A stretch of DNA of 49,962 nt from assembly GCA_023398375.1 (NCBI GenBank), contig JAEWSH010000086.1, positions 1 to 49,962 on the forward strand, in the 5' to 3' direction. Under the pieces are notes generated by a model that saw only the letters and a program-made list of their open reading frames with translations, had not been told where the DNA came from and made no database searches. This DNA is from Bacillota bacterium. GTDB taxonomy: Bacteria; Bacillota; Clostridia; Lachnospirales; Lachnospiraceae. Shown here piece after piece: positions 25,283 to 33,201 of the stretch (position 1 is the stretch's first letter; each line of letters opens with the position of its first letter). The position numbers were made by a program, and so were the translations under genes.

Positions 25283-25585
25283 ATGGTAGCAACGCGATAT
25301 TCAATTGAAGAATTGAAAGAAATCATTACACCTATTGCAGAAAAATATCAGATATCTAAAGTCTATCTTTTCGGCTCATTTGCCCGTGTAGATTATAATG
25401 AGCAAAGTGATATAGATCTTCGAATTGAAAAAGGAAAACTTAGGGGAATGTTTGCTTTGTGTGGATTTTATACAGAAGTAGAAGAGGCATTGCAGATGAA
25501 AGTGGATGTAGTAACCACTGGAAGTTTAGAGGATGACTTTTTGAGAGAGATAGAAAAAGTTGAGGTGATGTTATATGCAGGGTAA
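25283..25585 (+). CDS. MntA-like nucleotidyltransferase antitoxin
   Basis: A 100-residue minimal nucleotidyltransferase. ISKVYLFGSFARVDYNEQSDIDLRIE carries the GS(x)nDxD metal site, and LQMKVDVVTTGSLED holds the third Asp. In MntA-HepT systems such proteins transfer AMP to the HEPN RNase HepT and silence it. AGAAGGG precedes the ATG. The following gene overlaps by 11 bases and is recognisably HepT, but it is wrecked (next entry), leaving an orphan antitoxin. Confidence 0.82.
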   Translation: MVATRYSIEELKEIITPIAEKYQISKVYLFGSFARVDYNEQSDIDLRIEKGKLRGMFALCGFYTEVEEALQMKVDVVTTGSLEDDFLREIEKVEVMLYAG

Positions 25586-25815
25586 CAGGAATGCAGATGT
25601 TCTGCGGCATATTGTGGATTACTGTAATGAAATTAACAGTACAAGATCGGTTTGGAAATGACTGTATTACAGATTGGTGAATTAACAACACATTTCACAG
25701 AAGAGTTTAAGAACACTTAATTGATAAAGAAACTTTATGGGAGACTATATCGAATGATATTCCACAACTACAAGACTATTATGGAAGAATTGCAAAACAG
25801 TTTGAAGCCATCTGA
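25575..25815 (+). pseudogene. Decayed HepT (HEPN) toxin gene
   Basis: ATG 25575 starts MQGNRNADVLRHIVDYCNEIN, the HepT N-terminus, then stops at 25660. In other frames one reads LQIGELTTHFTEEFK-like sequence and finally WETISNDIPQLQDYYGRIAKQFEAI ending at 25815, the HepT C-terminus. Between the middle and the C-terminal part the RNxxxH catalytic region has been lost. Several shifts and a deletion make the toxin certainly inactive. Confidence 0.75.
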
Positions 25816-25862
25816 TTCAAAACCGATAAGATTGAAGCCATATAAGGAAGGAGAGCGCGGAT

Positions 25863-26699
25863 ATGTCTGATGAAAAAATGGGATTGAATAATTCAAGGAT
25901 CGGAATTGTGGGATGCGGACATCTTGGTCAGTCCCTCGCCCAAGCTTTAATTAACCACGGAATCCCTAAACAAAATCTAATGGTATCATTCCAGGGCAAT
26001 CCCGATACATATCAAAGGCTTGCTGACAAGGATTTAACCTCATGCCTTACCGAAAACCGGCTGATATTTAAAAAAGCACATATTATATTGATTGCCACAA
26101 AGCCACAGGATATAACCGGGCTGGGAGAAATTCTCACAGGTAATGCGACACTGGTTGTTTCGTGTATGTCAGGTATTCCGATAAAGCTGTTGAACAACTT
26201 CTTTAAAACAGAGGTACACCGGATGATGTTCAGCGGTCCGGATACGATACTGTCTGAAAAAGGTGTTGCTACTGCCTATCCCCGAAATGAAATTTTAGAA
26301 AGCCTGATAAGTCTGCTCAGATTAAGGTATATCCCTATTGATTCTGAAGAAGAGATGGATGTTTTTACAGCGGGGGTTTGTATGCCTGCTGCAATCTTAA
26401 TGCTAAAGGATATGGACGGGGCAGCAAAGGAGGTGGATAGAATGAGTGACGAATATCCTTTAATCAATCAGCTGTTTGGTTGGGTGAAAAAAGTTTTGCC
26501 GGAATTTCGAAGCAAAGAACAGAAAGAAGAATACATCCAAAGAATGATCACAAAGGGAGGAATAACCGAAGCTATCATAAAAAGTTTGCAGTCCTGCGAG
26601 TCTTTTGATGCTTCTCTGAGAAAAGGAATTACCCGGACAAAACAAATTTCTCTGGAAATCCAGAAATCAATTCTGACTCATAACGAAGATATAATTTAA
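25863..26699 (+). CDS. ProC-like NAD(P)-binding oxidoreductase
   Basis: The 278-residue protein starts with a Rossmann motif, IGIVGCGHLGQSLAQALINHG, followed by ILIATKPQDI and LVVSCMSGIPIKLLNNFF. This resembles pyrroline-5-carboxylate reductases. The C-terminal half is longer and does not show the usual ProC motif GPAY/F; instead it has FTAGVCMPAAILMLKDM. It may be a diverged imine or amine reductase. AAGGAGAG precedes the ATG. It is 19 bases ahead of ppnP and probably co-transcribed. Confidence 0.72.
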   Translation: MSDEKMGLNNSRIGIVGCGHLGQSLAQALINHGIPKQNLMVSFQGNPDTYQRLADKDLTSCLTENRLIFKKAHIILIATKPQDITGLGEILTGNATLVVSCMSGIPIKLLNNFFKTEVHRMMFSGPDTILSEKGVATAYPRNEILESLISLLRLRYIPIDSEEEMDVFTAGVCMPAAILMLKDMDGAAKEVDRMSDEYPLINQLFGWVKKVLPEFRSKEQKEEYIQRMITKGGITEAIIKSLQSCESFDASLRKGITRTKQISLEIQKSILTHNEDII

Positions 26700-26718
26700 C
26701 TAATGGAGGATGTGTTGT

Positions 26719-27033
26719 ATGGACAGGTTTGAAAATGTTACCGCTATCAAGAAGGCAAACGTTTATTTCGATGGCAAAGTTACCAGTCGTATTATCTTAT
26801 TCGCGGACGGGTCAAGGAAAACCCTTGGAATCATTCTACCCGGCACATACGAATTCTCGACGGAAGATAAGGAGCATATGGAGGTATTGGCTGGAGAAAT
26901 CCGCATATTGCTGCCGGGAAGTGATACATGGGCTGCCTATACTGCGGGGCAGTGCTTTGATATCCCTGCACACAGCATTTTTCAGGTTTGTTCGGAACAG
27001 ATATCTGATTACTGCTGTTCTTATATCAAGTAA
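26719..27033 (+). CDS. ppnP: Pyrimidine/purine nucleoside phosphorylase, PpnP-like
   Basis: The 104-residue cupin-fold protein contains ANVYFDGKVTSRIILFADGSRKTLGIILPGTYEF and AGEIRILLPG, ending with GQCFDIPAHSIFQVCSEQISDYCCSYI. This is the pattern of the DUF1255/YaiE family, shown in E. coli to phosphorolyse a broad range of nucleosides. ATG 26719 is preferred over 26710 because GGAGG ends only one base before the latter. It follows the ProC-like gene closely and ends ahead of a strong terminator. Confidence 0.85.
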   Translation: MDRFENVTAIKKANVYFDGKVTSRIILFADGSRKTLGIILPGTYEFSTEDKEHMEVLAGEIRILLPGSDTWAAYTAGQCFDIPAHSIFQVCSEQISDYCCSYIK

Positions 27034-27127
27034 GTAGGTTTTGTTCCGGCATTTTTTGCTTCGGGATATAACTCGAAGGAGGCTCATAGATGGATGATAA
27101 TGGCAGTATGCAGGAGGTATTAGAATA

Positions 27128-27174
27128 AAAAAGCAATTAGTAAGTGGATGTCAACCTCTTATCAATTGCTTTTT
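27128..27174. terminator. Bidirectional intrinsic terminator
   Basis: AAAAAGCAATT (27128-27138) pairs with AATTGCTTTTT (27164-27174), with partial pairing inside. It lies between ppnP and the convergent MFS gene and has A/T runs on both sides, so it can serve both. Confidence 0.75.
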
Positions 27175-27213
27175 CTGTATCTAAATACTTTTAGTGTAGT
27201 CTGTAACGTGAAA

Positions 27214-28683
27214 TCAGTGTTCTTGCCTTTCAGACATAGATAGTTCGGTCTGTGTGGGGGGTACTATCTTTTCCTTTTTAAAGAAAAATGCAAATGGCAA
27301 AGCCGCTAAAATGATAATGCATGAAATGGAATAAACATCATTGATTCCCATCACATATCCGGTAGCTTTAATTGCCTGTGCACTACTGCTTGCGGTCAGA
27401 TTTATCAGCTGCGAGCAATGATAGGATACCCTTGAAGTTAAAATTGAAGTAAAAATACCGATTGAAAAGCAAGCAAGAATCTGTTTTGTCCAGTTGTTTA
27501 TGGAAGAGCCGTGACCAGATATTTCTTTAGGTAGAATAGCCATGCCAGCGTAAGCTGCCGGCATGGTTGCAAGAGCAAGTCCGATGTATCTTAATGCCAT
27601 CCATCCTCTGATATAACTGCGAGCAGTGTCAATGGACAGGGAGGACATACGCCAGGTTCCAATTGAAACAAACAATACTCCTAAAATAATTAACGGACGC
27701 GGTCCGATTCGATTGTAAAGTTTTCCGACAAAAGGCATCAGAACAGCCATTAGGATGGAAGCTGGAAGCAGCACTAGTGCTGAGTCCAATGGAGCCATAC
27801 CTTGAATATTCTGCAGATAAATAGGAGCCATAAATGTACCAGAATATAATGCAATATTAATAACGCCTCCAATGATTACGCCAAATACAAATTTAGGATA
27901 TTTAAATGTTCGAAGATTCAGAAAAGGTGTCTGTGTATGTAACTCCCATCTGATAAAAATTACTAGAGAAGCAGCACCCAAAATCAACAATGAAATAATG
28001 CTTGGTGATTTCCATCCAAAAGCGGAACTTTCGCTGAATGCAAAAAGCAGAGAGGCACTTGCGATTACACAGGAAACGATGCCTAGTATATCAAAAGTTT
28101 TAGTATTGTTTAATTTGTAGTAAGGCATATAAATGATTCCCAAAATAATGGCAATGATGCCAAACGGAATATTGATGATGAAAATGCCTTTCCAACCGAA
28201 ATATTGGATCAAAAAACCGCTAAGTGTAGGCCCAACAGCTGGCGCAAGGGTTGGAGCAATGCTCCATAAGCTGATGGCTGTCACCTGCTTTTCTTTTGGA
28301 ATCACCTGATAAATAATCGCCATAGTTGCTGGCACCGTAACGCCTCCGAAAAGCCCTTGAAGAATTCGGATTATAATCAACATATAGATATTACTGGAAA
28401 AAACGGCGAAAAGGGATACAAATGCAAAGCCAGCAATAGAAGTCAGGTACAGCCTTTTATAGCTGATTTTTTCGCCTATAAATGCAGCCATAGGTGCTGT
28501 CGTACCCATCGTTAACATGAAACCTGTGACTGCCCATTTGGTTGTATCCAAATCAGCATTAAATGTTTCCATTAAGTAAGGTAGTGCAATATTGATGGTG
28601 CTGCTGCTTAACATTACTACAAATGAGCCTAAGAATACGGTCAACATCATCGGCCAGAATGGAATTTCTTTTTGAATTTTCAT
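27214..28683 (-). CDS. DHA2-family MFS drug efflux transporter (EmrB/QacA type)
   Basis: The 489-residue protein has about 14 membrane segments. Motifs are SSTINIALPYLMETFNAD, TTAPMAAFIGEKISYKRLY, RILQGLFGGVTVPATMAII and APAVGPTLSGFLIQYFGWKGIF (DHA2 motif C), the antiporter signature. It should export hydrophobic drugs or toxins in exchange for protons. ATG 28683 follows GGAGG; upstream in-frame starts are in the operator region. The MarR gene 85 bases upstream on the same strand is its probable repressor. Confidence 0.9.
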   Translation of the reverse strand: MKIQKEIPFWPMMLTVFLGSFVVMLSSSTINIALPYLMETFNADLDTTKWAVTGFMLTMGTTAPMAAFIGEKISYKRLYLTSIAGFAFVSLFAVFSSNIYMLIIIRILQGLFGGVTVPATMAIIYQVIPKEKQVTAISLWSIAPTLAPAVGPTLSGFLIQYFGWKGIFIINIPFGIIAIILGIIYMPYYKLNNTKTFDILGIVSCVIASASLLFAFSESSAFGWKSPSIISLLILGAASLVIFIRWELHTQTPFLNLRTFKYPKFVFGVIIGGVINIALYSGTFMAPIYLQNIQGMAPLDSALVLLPASILMAVLMPFVGKLYNRIGPRPLIILGVLFVSIGTWRMSSLSIDTARSYIRGWMALRYIGLALATMPAAYAGMAILPKEISGHGSSINNWTKQILACFSIGIFTSILTSRVSYHCSQLINLTASSSAQAIKATGYVMGINDVYSISCIIILAALPFAFFFKKEKIVPPTQTELSMSERQEH

Positions 28684-28728
28684 TTTTTTGTTATCCTCCA
28701 AATATGTTATTACTTGACTTATATATAT

Positions 28729-28740
28729 TTGATATATCAA
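28729..28740. promoter_or_regulatory. Palindromic operator between MarR gene and MFS gene
   Basis: TTGATATATCAA is a perfect 12-base palindrome in the short gap between the MarR stop and the MFS start. A close relative (TTGATATATATAA on the minus strand) lies in the MarR promoter near 29235-29247. This suggests that the MarR protein controls the pump directly as well as itself. Confidence 0.65.
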
Positions 28741-28767
28741 CTATATGGATAAAAAAAGCCGCTTAGG

Positions 28768-29202
28768 CTATGTAGAAGAAAGAAGACCGTTACAAAGCTT
28801 ATTTAATAGCATTGTGAGAGTTTCTGTTTCCTCTTGGCTTAAAATGGAATTTAGGGAGTCTCGATACAGTTTTGCATTAGGGAGAGTTTTATTATGTAAT
28901 TCTATTCCTTTTTCTGTTATGAATATCAAAAACTCTCTACGATCAGCCATTGATTTCCTTCTTTCGATTAACCTTTTTTTTTCTAAAATATCAAGGGTTC
29001 TTGTGATGGCAGCTTGCTCCTTAAAACTGTCTATTGCCAATTCTTTCTGGTTGCAGCCATCCTTCTCATATAATCTTTCAAGCATGACCCATTGTTCAGA
29101 TGTTATATCAAAGTCACTTAAGGCTGACTGCAACTTACTTTTTAAGATGATGTTAGTTTTATATACAAGAGAATTTAGTGAATTATTGATACAAGTGCGC
29201 AT
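28768..29202 (-). CDS. MarR-family transcriptional regulator
   Basis: The 144-residue protein contains the MarR core: LSDFDITSEQWVMLERLYEKDGCNQKELAIDSFKEQAAITRTLDILEKKRLIERRKSMADRREFLIFITEKG, with the wing DRRE. ATG 29202 follows TGGAGG; the longer frame from 29265 would start inside the promoter. It has a consensus promoter and lies upstream of a DHA2 pump on the same strand, a standard drug-sensing arrangement. Confidence 0.88.
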   Translation of the reverse strand: MRTCINNSLNSLVYKTNIILKSKLQSALSDFDITSEQWVMLERLYEKDGCNQKELAIDSFKEQAAITRTLDILEKKRLIERRKSMADRREFLIFITEKGIELHNKTLPNAKLYRDSLNSILSQEETETLTMLLNKLCNGLLSST

Positions 29203-29232
29203 GGCTTTTCCTCCATTTTCTATAATAAATAC

Positions 29233-29261
29233 ATTATATATATCAATAATTGACTTGTCAA
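29233..29261 (-). promoter_or_regulatory. Consensus promoter of the MarR-MFS unit
   Basis: On the minus strand TTGACA (29261-29256), a 17-base spacer and TATAAT (29238-29233). The spacer contains ATTGATATAT, related to the palindrome at 28729-28740, so the MarR protein probably binds over the promoter. Confidence 0.7.
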
Positions 29262-29364
29262 GCATTATGAATTTTTATCAAGTTGACACATATACGGAGT
29301 TTTTTAAAAGCAAATTAGAATAAGAAAGGAACAATCCCTATGGAAAAGAAATTAATATAAACTA

Positions 29365-29413
29365 TTGACAAATTCAATTTTGTTATTATAATATTAACTA
29401 TATCGAATCGATA
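29365..29413 (+). promoter_or_regulatory. PadR promoter and operator
   Basis: TTGACA (29365-29370), 16 bases and TATAAT (29387-29392) are followed by the inverted repeat TATCG-AAT-CGATA (29401-29413), at or just after the expected start of transcription. The same repeat with centre AAA is found at 30612-30624. Confidence 0.7.
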
Positions 29414-29440
29414 CATATATTAACGATATAAGGAGGACAT

Positions 29441-29971
29441 ATGTTAGAATACATTATCTTAGGTTTTCTGATGAAAGAAGATATGAGCGGGTATGATTTA
29501 AAACAGTGGATGGCAAACTGCACATCCTACTTCTTTGACGCTAGTTTTGGAAGCATTTATCCTGCGTTAAAAAGGCTAGAAGAAAAAGGCTACATCAGTT
29601 GTCGTGAAGTTGTTGAGAGTAGTAAATTCAAAAAACTATACTCCATTACTGATATAGGTAAGTCATATTTTTTAAGCTGGCTTGAACACCCGATTGTTTT
29701 TTCTAAAACGAAACAGGAGCATTTAGTTCATTTCTACTTCTATCAATATTTACCCAAAGAAAAAGCAATATTGAATTTAAAAACATTTATAACAGAGGTG
29801 GAATCATGTTTTAATCAGTTAAATAAAGAAAAATCGGATGTTGAAAAAGCATATGATGTGAATCAGTTCACCTTTTTGTATTCTACAATGGTTTATGGTG
29901 TTAATTATTATCAATTTATAATTAATTGGTGCAATAACTTATTAAAACAAATCGAAGGAGAAAAAATATGA
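29441..29971 (+). CDS. PadR-family transcriptional regulator
   Basis: A 176-residue protein with the PadR N-terminal winged helix: LEYIILGFLMKEDMSGYDLKQWM, SFGSIYPALKRLEEKGYISC, FKKLYSITDIGKSYFLSWL. A helical C-terminal half (Vir-like) follows for dimer formation. AAGGAGG precedes the ATG. It overlaps the reductase gene by 4 bases (ATGA), so the two are translationally coupled. A palindrome in its own promoter suggests autorepression. Confidence 0.9.
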   Translation: MLEYIILGFLMKEDMSGYDLKQWMANCTSYFFDASFGSIYPALKRLEEKGYISCREVVESSKFKKLYSITDIGKSYFLSWLEHPIVFSKTKQEHLVHFYFYQYLPKEKAILNLKTFITEVESCFNQLNKEKSDVEKAYDVNQFTFLYSTMVYGVNYYQFIINWCNNLLKQIEGEKI

Positions 29972-30531
29972 AAATAGCAACTGTTATGGGAAGTCCCAAA
30001 AGACATGGAAAAACCGCTACCGCACTTGAATTTTTGGAGAAAAAACTGCTGTCACAAGGGCATGAAATTGACCGAATTAATGTAACTGATTATCACATAA
30101 ATGGATGTCTAGGATGCTACGCCTGTATGCAAAACAAAGATGCGGCTGGCTGCATACAAAAAGACGATGCTGAACAGGTATTTATGCGTATTATTTCTGC
30201 AGATGCTGTGATCTATGCTTCCCCGCTATATAGCTTTGATTTCACTGCGCAGTTGAAGCCTCTTGTTGACCGGTCTTTTAGTCTAACCAATACACCACTA
30301 TTAGACGGAAAACGTGTAGCACTACTCATTACTTGTGCCGGACAGGAAGATGGTAATGCAGATTTGGTACAGGAATTTTTTCGCAGAAGTTTTGATGGAG
30401 CGAATAAAGGTATGTTCCATACGAAACTTGTTGGTGAGTTCATCATTCCATTTAGTGATGCTTCAGATTTTAATGATAGAGCCAGAAAAACAGCAGATGA
30501 TTTAGTAAGAGCCATTCTAAATGACCTATAA
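29968..30531 (+). CDS. Flavodoxin-fold NAD(P)H-dependent oxidoreductase
   Basis: The 187-residue protein has GSPKRHGKTATALEFLE (FMN phosphate loop), INGCLGCYACMQNKDAAGC (cysteine cluster of iron-sulfur flavoprotein-like reductases) and YASPLYSFDFTAQLKPLVDRSF. It should reduce quinones, nitro or azo compounds, or act as an electron carrier. It is coupled by ATGA overlap to a PadR regulator, which makes it the regulated output of that sensor. Confidence 0.87.
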   Translation: MKIATVMGSPKRHGKTATALEFLEKKLLSQGHEIDRINVTDYHINGCLGCYACMQNKDAAGCIQKDDAEQVFMRIISADAVIYASPLYSFDFTAQLKPLVDRSFSLTNTPLLDGKRVALLITCAGQEDGNADLVQEFFRRSFDGANKGMFHTKLVGEFIIPFSDASDFNDRARKTADDLVRAILNDL

Positions 30532-30611
30532 ACAAAAAATAAGATCTATTTATAATTAGGGGCACATTTCCTATATAAAAGCAAGGAAAGTGCATTTTTT
30601 TCAATCGTTAG

Positions 30612-30624
30612 TATCGAAACGATA
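30612..30624. promoter_or_regulatory. Second PadR-type operator
   Basis: TATCG-AAA-CGATA, the same inverted repeat as at 29401-29413, 44 bases ahead of the DUF4345-like gene. It suggests that the PadR protein also controls that gene. The hexamer TATATA follows it directly. Confidence 0.65.
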
Positions 30625-30667
30625 TATATCTATTAGATGCATACAGAAAGAAGTGTGAATTAAAAAA

Positions 30668-30946
30668 TTGAAAGATAGTGTGAAAAATAAGAATATCAAA
30701 AATAAGATTATATCAAAGCGTATCATGCAGCTGATTCTTGGTTTGATAAGTATATTAGCCCTATATACAGCTTATCTAGGAATTGCCTATGGGGCAGTCA
30801 ACTGGTACTATGGATTTTCTGCTGGGCAGGAATATTCAAAAGGTCTCCTTATGTTGGATAGCAATGTACGATTTTATAGTGGTCTATGGTTAGGCATCGG
30901 CATACTTTTGTTGTGGATCGGGATGAATTATCATGGGAAAATATAG
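30668..30946 (+). CDS. Truncated DUF4345-like small membrane protein
   Basis: TTG 30668 opens a 92-residue frame with two or three membrane segments (MQLILGLISILALYTAYLGIAYGA, FYSGLWLGIGILLLWI) and the LLMLDSNVRFYSGLW motif of DUF4345 proteins. Normal members carry about two more membrane helices. Here the sequence turns into NYHGKI and stops, at the same point where the convergent MocR gene also loses its expected C-terminus. The start has no strong ribosome site. It was probably a PadR-controlled partner of the flavoprotein. Confidence 0.6.
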   Translation: MKDSVKNKNIKNKIISKRIMQLILGLISILALYTAYLGIAYGAVNWYYGFSAGQEYSKGLLMLDSNVRFYSGLWLGIGILLLWIGMNYHGKI

Positions 30947-31757
30947 GATCTGCTTTTTTATTCAGGTCGAGTTCAGCGAAACAATCATCTTCAACAATAT
31001 ATACATTGTATTTTTGAGCAAGGTTTAATATCTTTTTCTTTTGTTCCGTTGAAAAAGAATATCCCGTAGGATTATGAAACCGTGGCATGGTATAAAAAAA
31101 TTTGATGTCCTCGTTTTTGAAAATGTTCTCAAGCTCTTCCAGGTCAATACCATTAGAATTTCTTTCAATTCCAATTGTTACAGCATTACTTAGTTCTAGA
31201 GCACTCAATATTTCAGAACAGGTAGGCTGTTCAACAAGAACTTTATTCTTCTCGTTTGGAAATGGAGTATTAACTAAAATAGAGAGTGACTGCTGCGAAC
31301 CGGATGTTACAAAAATATTCTCTGCTGAGGTAAATACCTGTAAATCCTGCAGCTGCTTTTGAATTGTTTTTCTTAAACTCTCAATTCCGCCGGATACGTC
31401 ATTTATAGTGAGCATTTTATCCTTATAAAGATCAATTGACTGGTTAAGACAATGCTGTAATTCAATATCCGGTATTACTTTGTTGCTATAAATATATGGG
31501 CAAAAGTCAATACAATCTGTTTCTGGAACACATTTCTCCTGTTCTTTTTTTGAAACCAGATAGTAACCACTTTTGGGTACAGAGTATACAAGGTGTTCTT
31601 TCCCCAATTCATTATAAGCACGTATTACGGTATCCTTATTACACTGCAGCATTTTTGAAACTTCTTGAATAGATGGCAGTTTACTTCCCGGCTTTAAATT
31701 CTTTTTGGTTATTTCCTGTTTGATATAATCAATAACAGTTTGATATTTCTTTTCCAT
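30849..31757 (-). pseudogene. C-terminally truncated MocR-family regulator
   Basis: The protein has a GntR winged helix (LKPGSKLPSIQEVSKMLQCNKDTVIRAYNEL) and the first half of an aminotransferase-like domain: VTSGSQQSLSILVNTPFP, MPRFHNPTGYSFS, VEDDCFAELDLNKKADPIF. Family sequence stops near 30950; the expected YIKSFSK PLP-lysine region and the last 120 residues are missing and replaced by a junk tail that overlaps the DUF4345-like gene. ATG 31757 follows GGAG. Without the PLP lysine it should not sense PLP, though DNA binding may persist. Confidence 0.75.
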
Positions 31758-31781
31758 CTCATTCTCCAATCTTGAGTAAAT

Positions 31782-32108
31782 CTATTTTACACAATATTTA
31801 TTTCCCCATTGGGACATGAGTTCTAGTATCGGAATGAGGGTTTTTCCTTTATCGGTCAAAGAGTATTCGACTTTTGGAGGAACTTGATTATACTGCTCTC
31901 TATGGACTAGTTCGCTGCTTTCTAATTCTTTTAACTGCTGACTTAGTGTTTTGTGTGCAATGGATGGCAAGTTATCTTTTAGTCTGCCGTATCTTATAAC
32001 TCCATTAGAGGATATCAGCCATAAAATAGCCCACTTCCACTTTCCTCCTAGTATAGACAAGGTGTAATTTATCGGACAATTCAGTCCTTCTTTTTCATTA
32101 TGTTCCAT
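31782..32108 (-). CDS. HxlR-family transcriptional regulator
   Basis: A 108-residue winged-helix protein with CPINYTLSILGGKWKWAILWLIS, YGRLKDNLPSIAHKTLSQQLKELE and QVPPKVEYSLTDKGKTLIPIL, all typical of HxlR. The single N-terminal Cys at the CP position is the residue that senses thiol-reactive species in relatives such as HypR and QorR. ATG 32108 follows GGAG. It is divergent from the flavodoxin-type reductase at 32235 with a 126-base gap, and is its likely regulator. Confidence 0.9.
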   Translation of the reverse strand: MEHNEKEGLNCPINYTLSILGGKWKWAILWLISSNGVIRYGRLKDNLPSIAHKTLSQQLKELESSELVHREQYNQVPPKVEYSLTDKGKTLIPILELMSQWGNKYCVK

Positions 32109-32234
32109 AGGATACTCCAATACTTACTTTTAGTTTAGTATATAACATAAATGTGCATACTTGAATTTTATATAATAAGTATATACAATTTGCTATGAGA
32201 AATCAACTAAAATATTCCAATGGAGGTATTGTAT

Positions 32235-32897
32235 ATGAAAGTATTAGCATTCAACGGGAGTCCAAGAAAGAATGGGAACACTGCAACTGTCCTTAATAAT
32301 GCTCTTGAAGGGGCATCTTCACAGGGAGCAGAAATAGAACTTATCCATCTTTATGATATTAATTATAAGGGATGTATAAGCTGCTTTTCATGTAAAAGGA
32401 TAAGCGGTAAAAGTTACGGTAAATGCGCTGTAAATGACGACTTGATGCCAATTCTAAAAAAAGCAAAGGAAGCGGATGTCATTATTCTAGGCTCTCCCAT
32501 CTATCTGGGAACAGTTGCTGGCGAAATGAGGTCATTTATAGAGCGGTTACTATATCCATACCTTGTATATGATGAGAACCATTCTACGCTTTTTAAAAAG
32601 AAGATTCCGACAGGGTTCATTTACACCTTGGGCGTGACTGAGAGCCGGATGAAAATGATGGGATATGATCAACAAGCTAGTATAAATGAAATGCTGATGA
32701 AGAATATTTTTGGAGGGATATCGGAATCTCTGTTCGTTAACGATACTTATCAGTTTGATGATTACTCAAAATATGTTTCTACGGCATTTAGCCAAGAAGA
32801 AAAAGGGAAAAGACGAAAAGAAGAGTTTCCTAATGATTGTAAGAAAGCCTTTGATATGGGAGTTAGACTTGTACTTGGAGGAGGAGAAGTAGAATGA
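32235..32897 (+). CDS. Flavodoxin-fold NAD(P)H-dependent reductase
   Basis: The 220-residue protein has FNGSPRKNGNTATVLNNALEGA, YKGCISCFSCKRISGKSYGKC (Cys cluster) and ILGSPIYLGTVAGEMRSFIERL. It belongs to the FMN-binding iron-sulfur flavoprotein-like reductases. ATG 32235 is used because GGAGG falls just inside an earlier in-frame ATG at 32220. With the divergent HxlR gene it forms a redox-sensing unit. Confidence 0.87.
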   Translation: MKVLAFNGSPRKNGNTATVLNNALEGASSQGAEIELIHLYDINYKGCISCFSCKRISGKSYGKCAVNDDLMPILKKAKEADVIILGSPIYLGTVAGEMRSFIERLLYPYLVYDENHSTLFKKKIPTGFIYTLGVTESRMKMMGYDQQASINEMLMKNIFGGISESLFVNDTYQFDDYSKYVSTAFSQEEKGKRRKEEFPNDCKKAFDMGVRLVLGGGEVE

Positions 32898-33201
32898 GAG
32901 AGTATTCTGTTGGTCATCAATATTAGATAGCGGTGCTGAGATTCTTGCCTAAATAGGCTCAGCAGAAATGTACAGAGTGGAAGAAATTTGTTTCCAGTCT
33001 CGGAATTGTAGTAGTATGCAAGGAAGAATCTTTAATGAATCCAGTTCTGATTAAAATATTTCCTGAAGAATACCTTTAAAGGTCTCCTTTCTGATTAATA
33101 CTTATATTTTTAACCAGAAAGGAGTATTTCTTATGCTCAATAAACAAGATTTCTTATAGTGACTATACATATGTTTGAAGTATTTTTTAATATTATTTTA
33201 A
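32898..33201. other. Gap with gene-tail remnant and terminator hairpin
   Basis: A short open frame around 32980-33079 reads KKFVSSLGIVVVCKEESLMNPVL and IFPEEYL before a stop; it looks like the end of a lost gene that I cannot name. At 33084-33093 CTCCTTTCTG pairs perfectly with CAGAAAGGAG at 33115-33124, a strong stem that may terminate transcription here. Nothing else is supported. Confidence 0.45.

Noticed and set aside
27090..27128. Tiny frame MDDNGSMQEVLE before the terminator
   Set aside because: Twelve codons after a plausible ribosome site, but no family evidence; probably a scar of a deleted gene.
28745..29323. 192-residue open frame on the plus strand antisense to the MarR gene
   Set aside because: It lacks a ribosome site and family motifs and lies entirely over a convincing MarR gene and its promoter; a shadow of codon bias.
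30213..30515. 100-residue minus-strand frame under the flavodoxin-type gene
   Set aside because: Shadow frame with no ribosome site or recognised motif.
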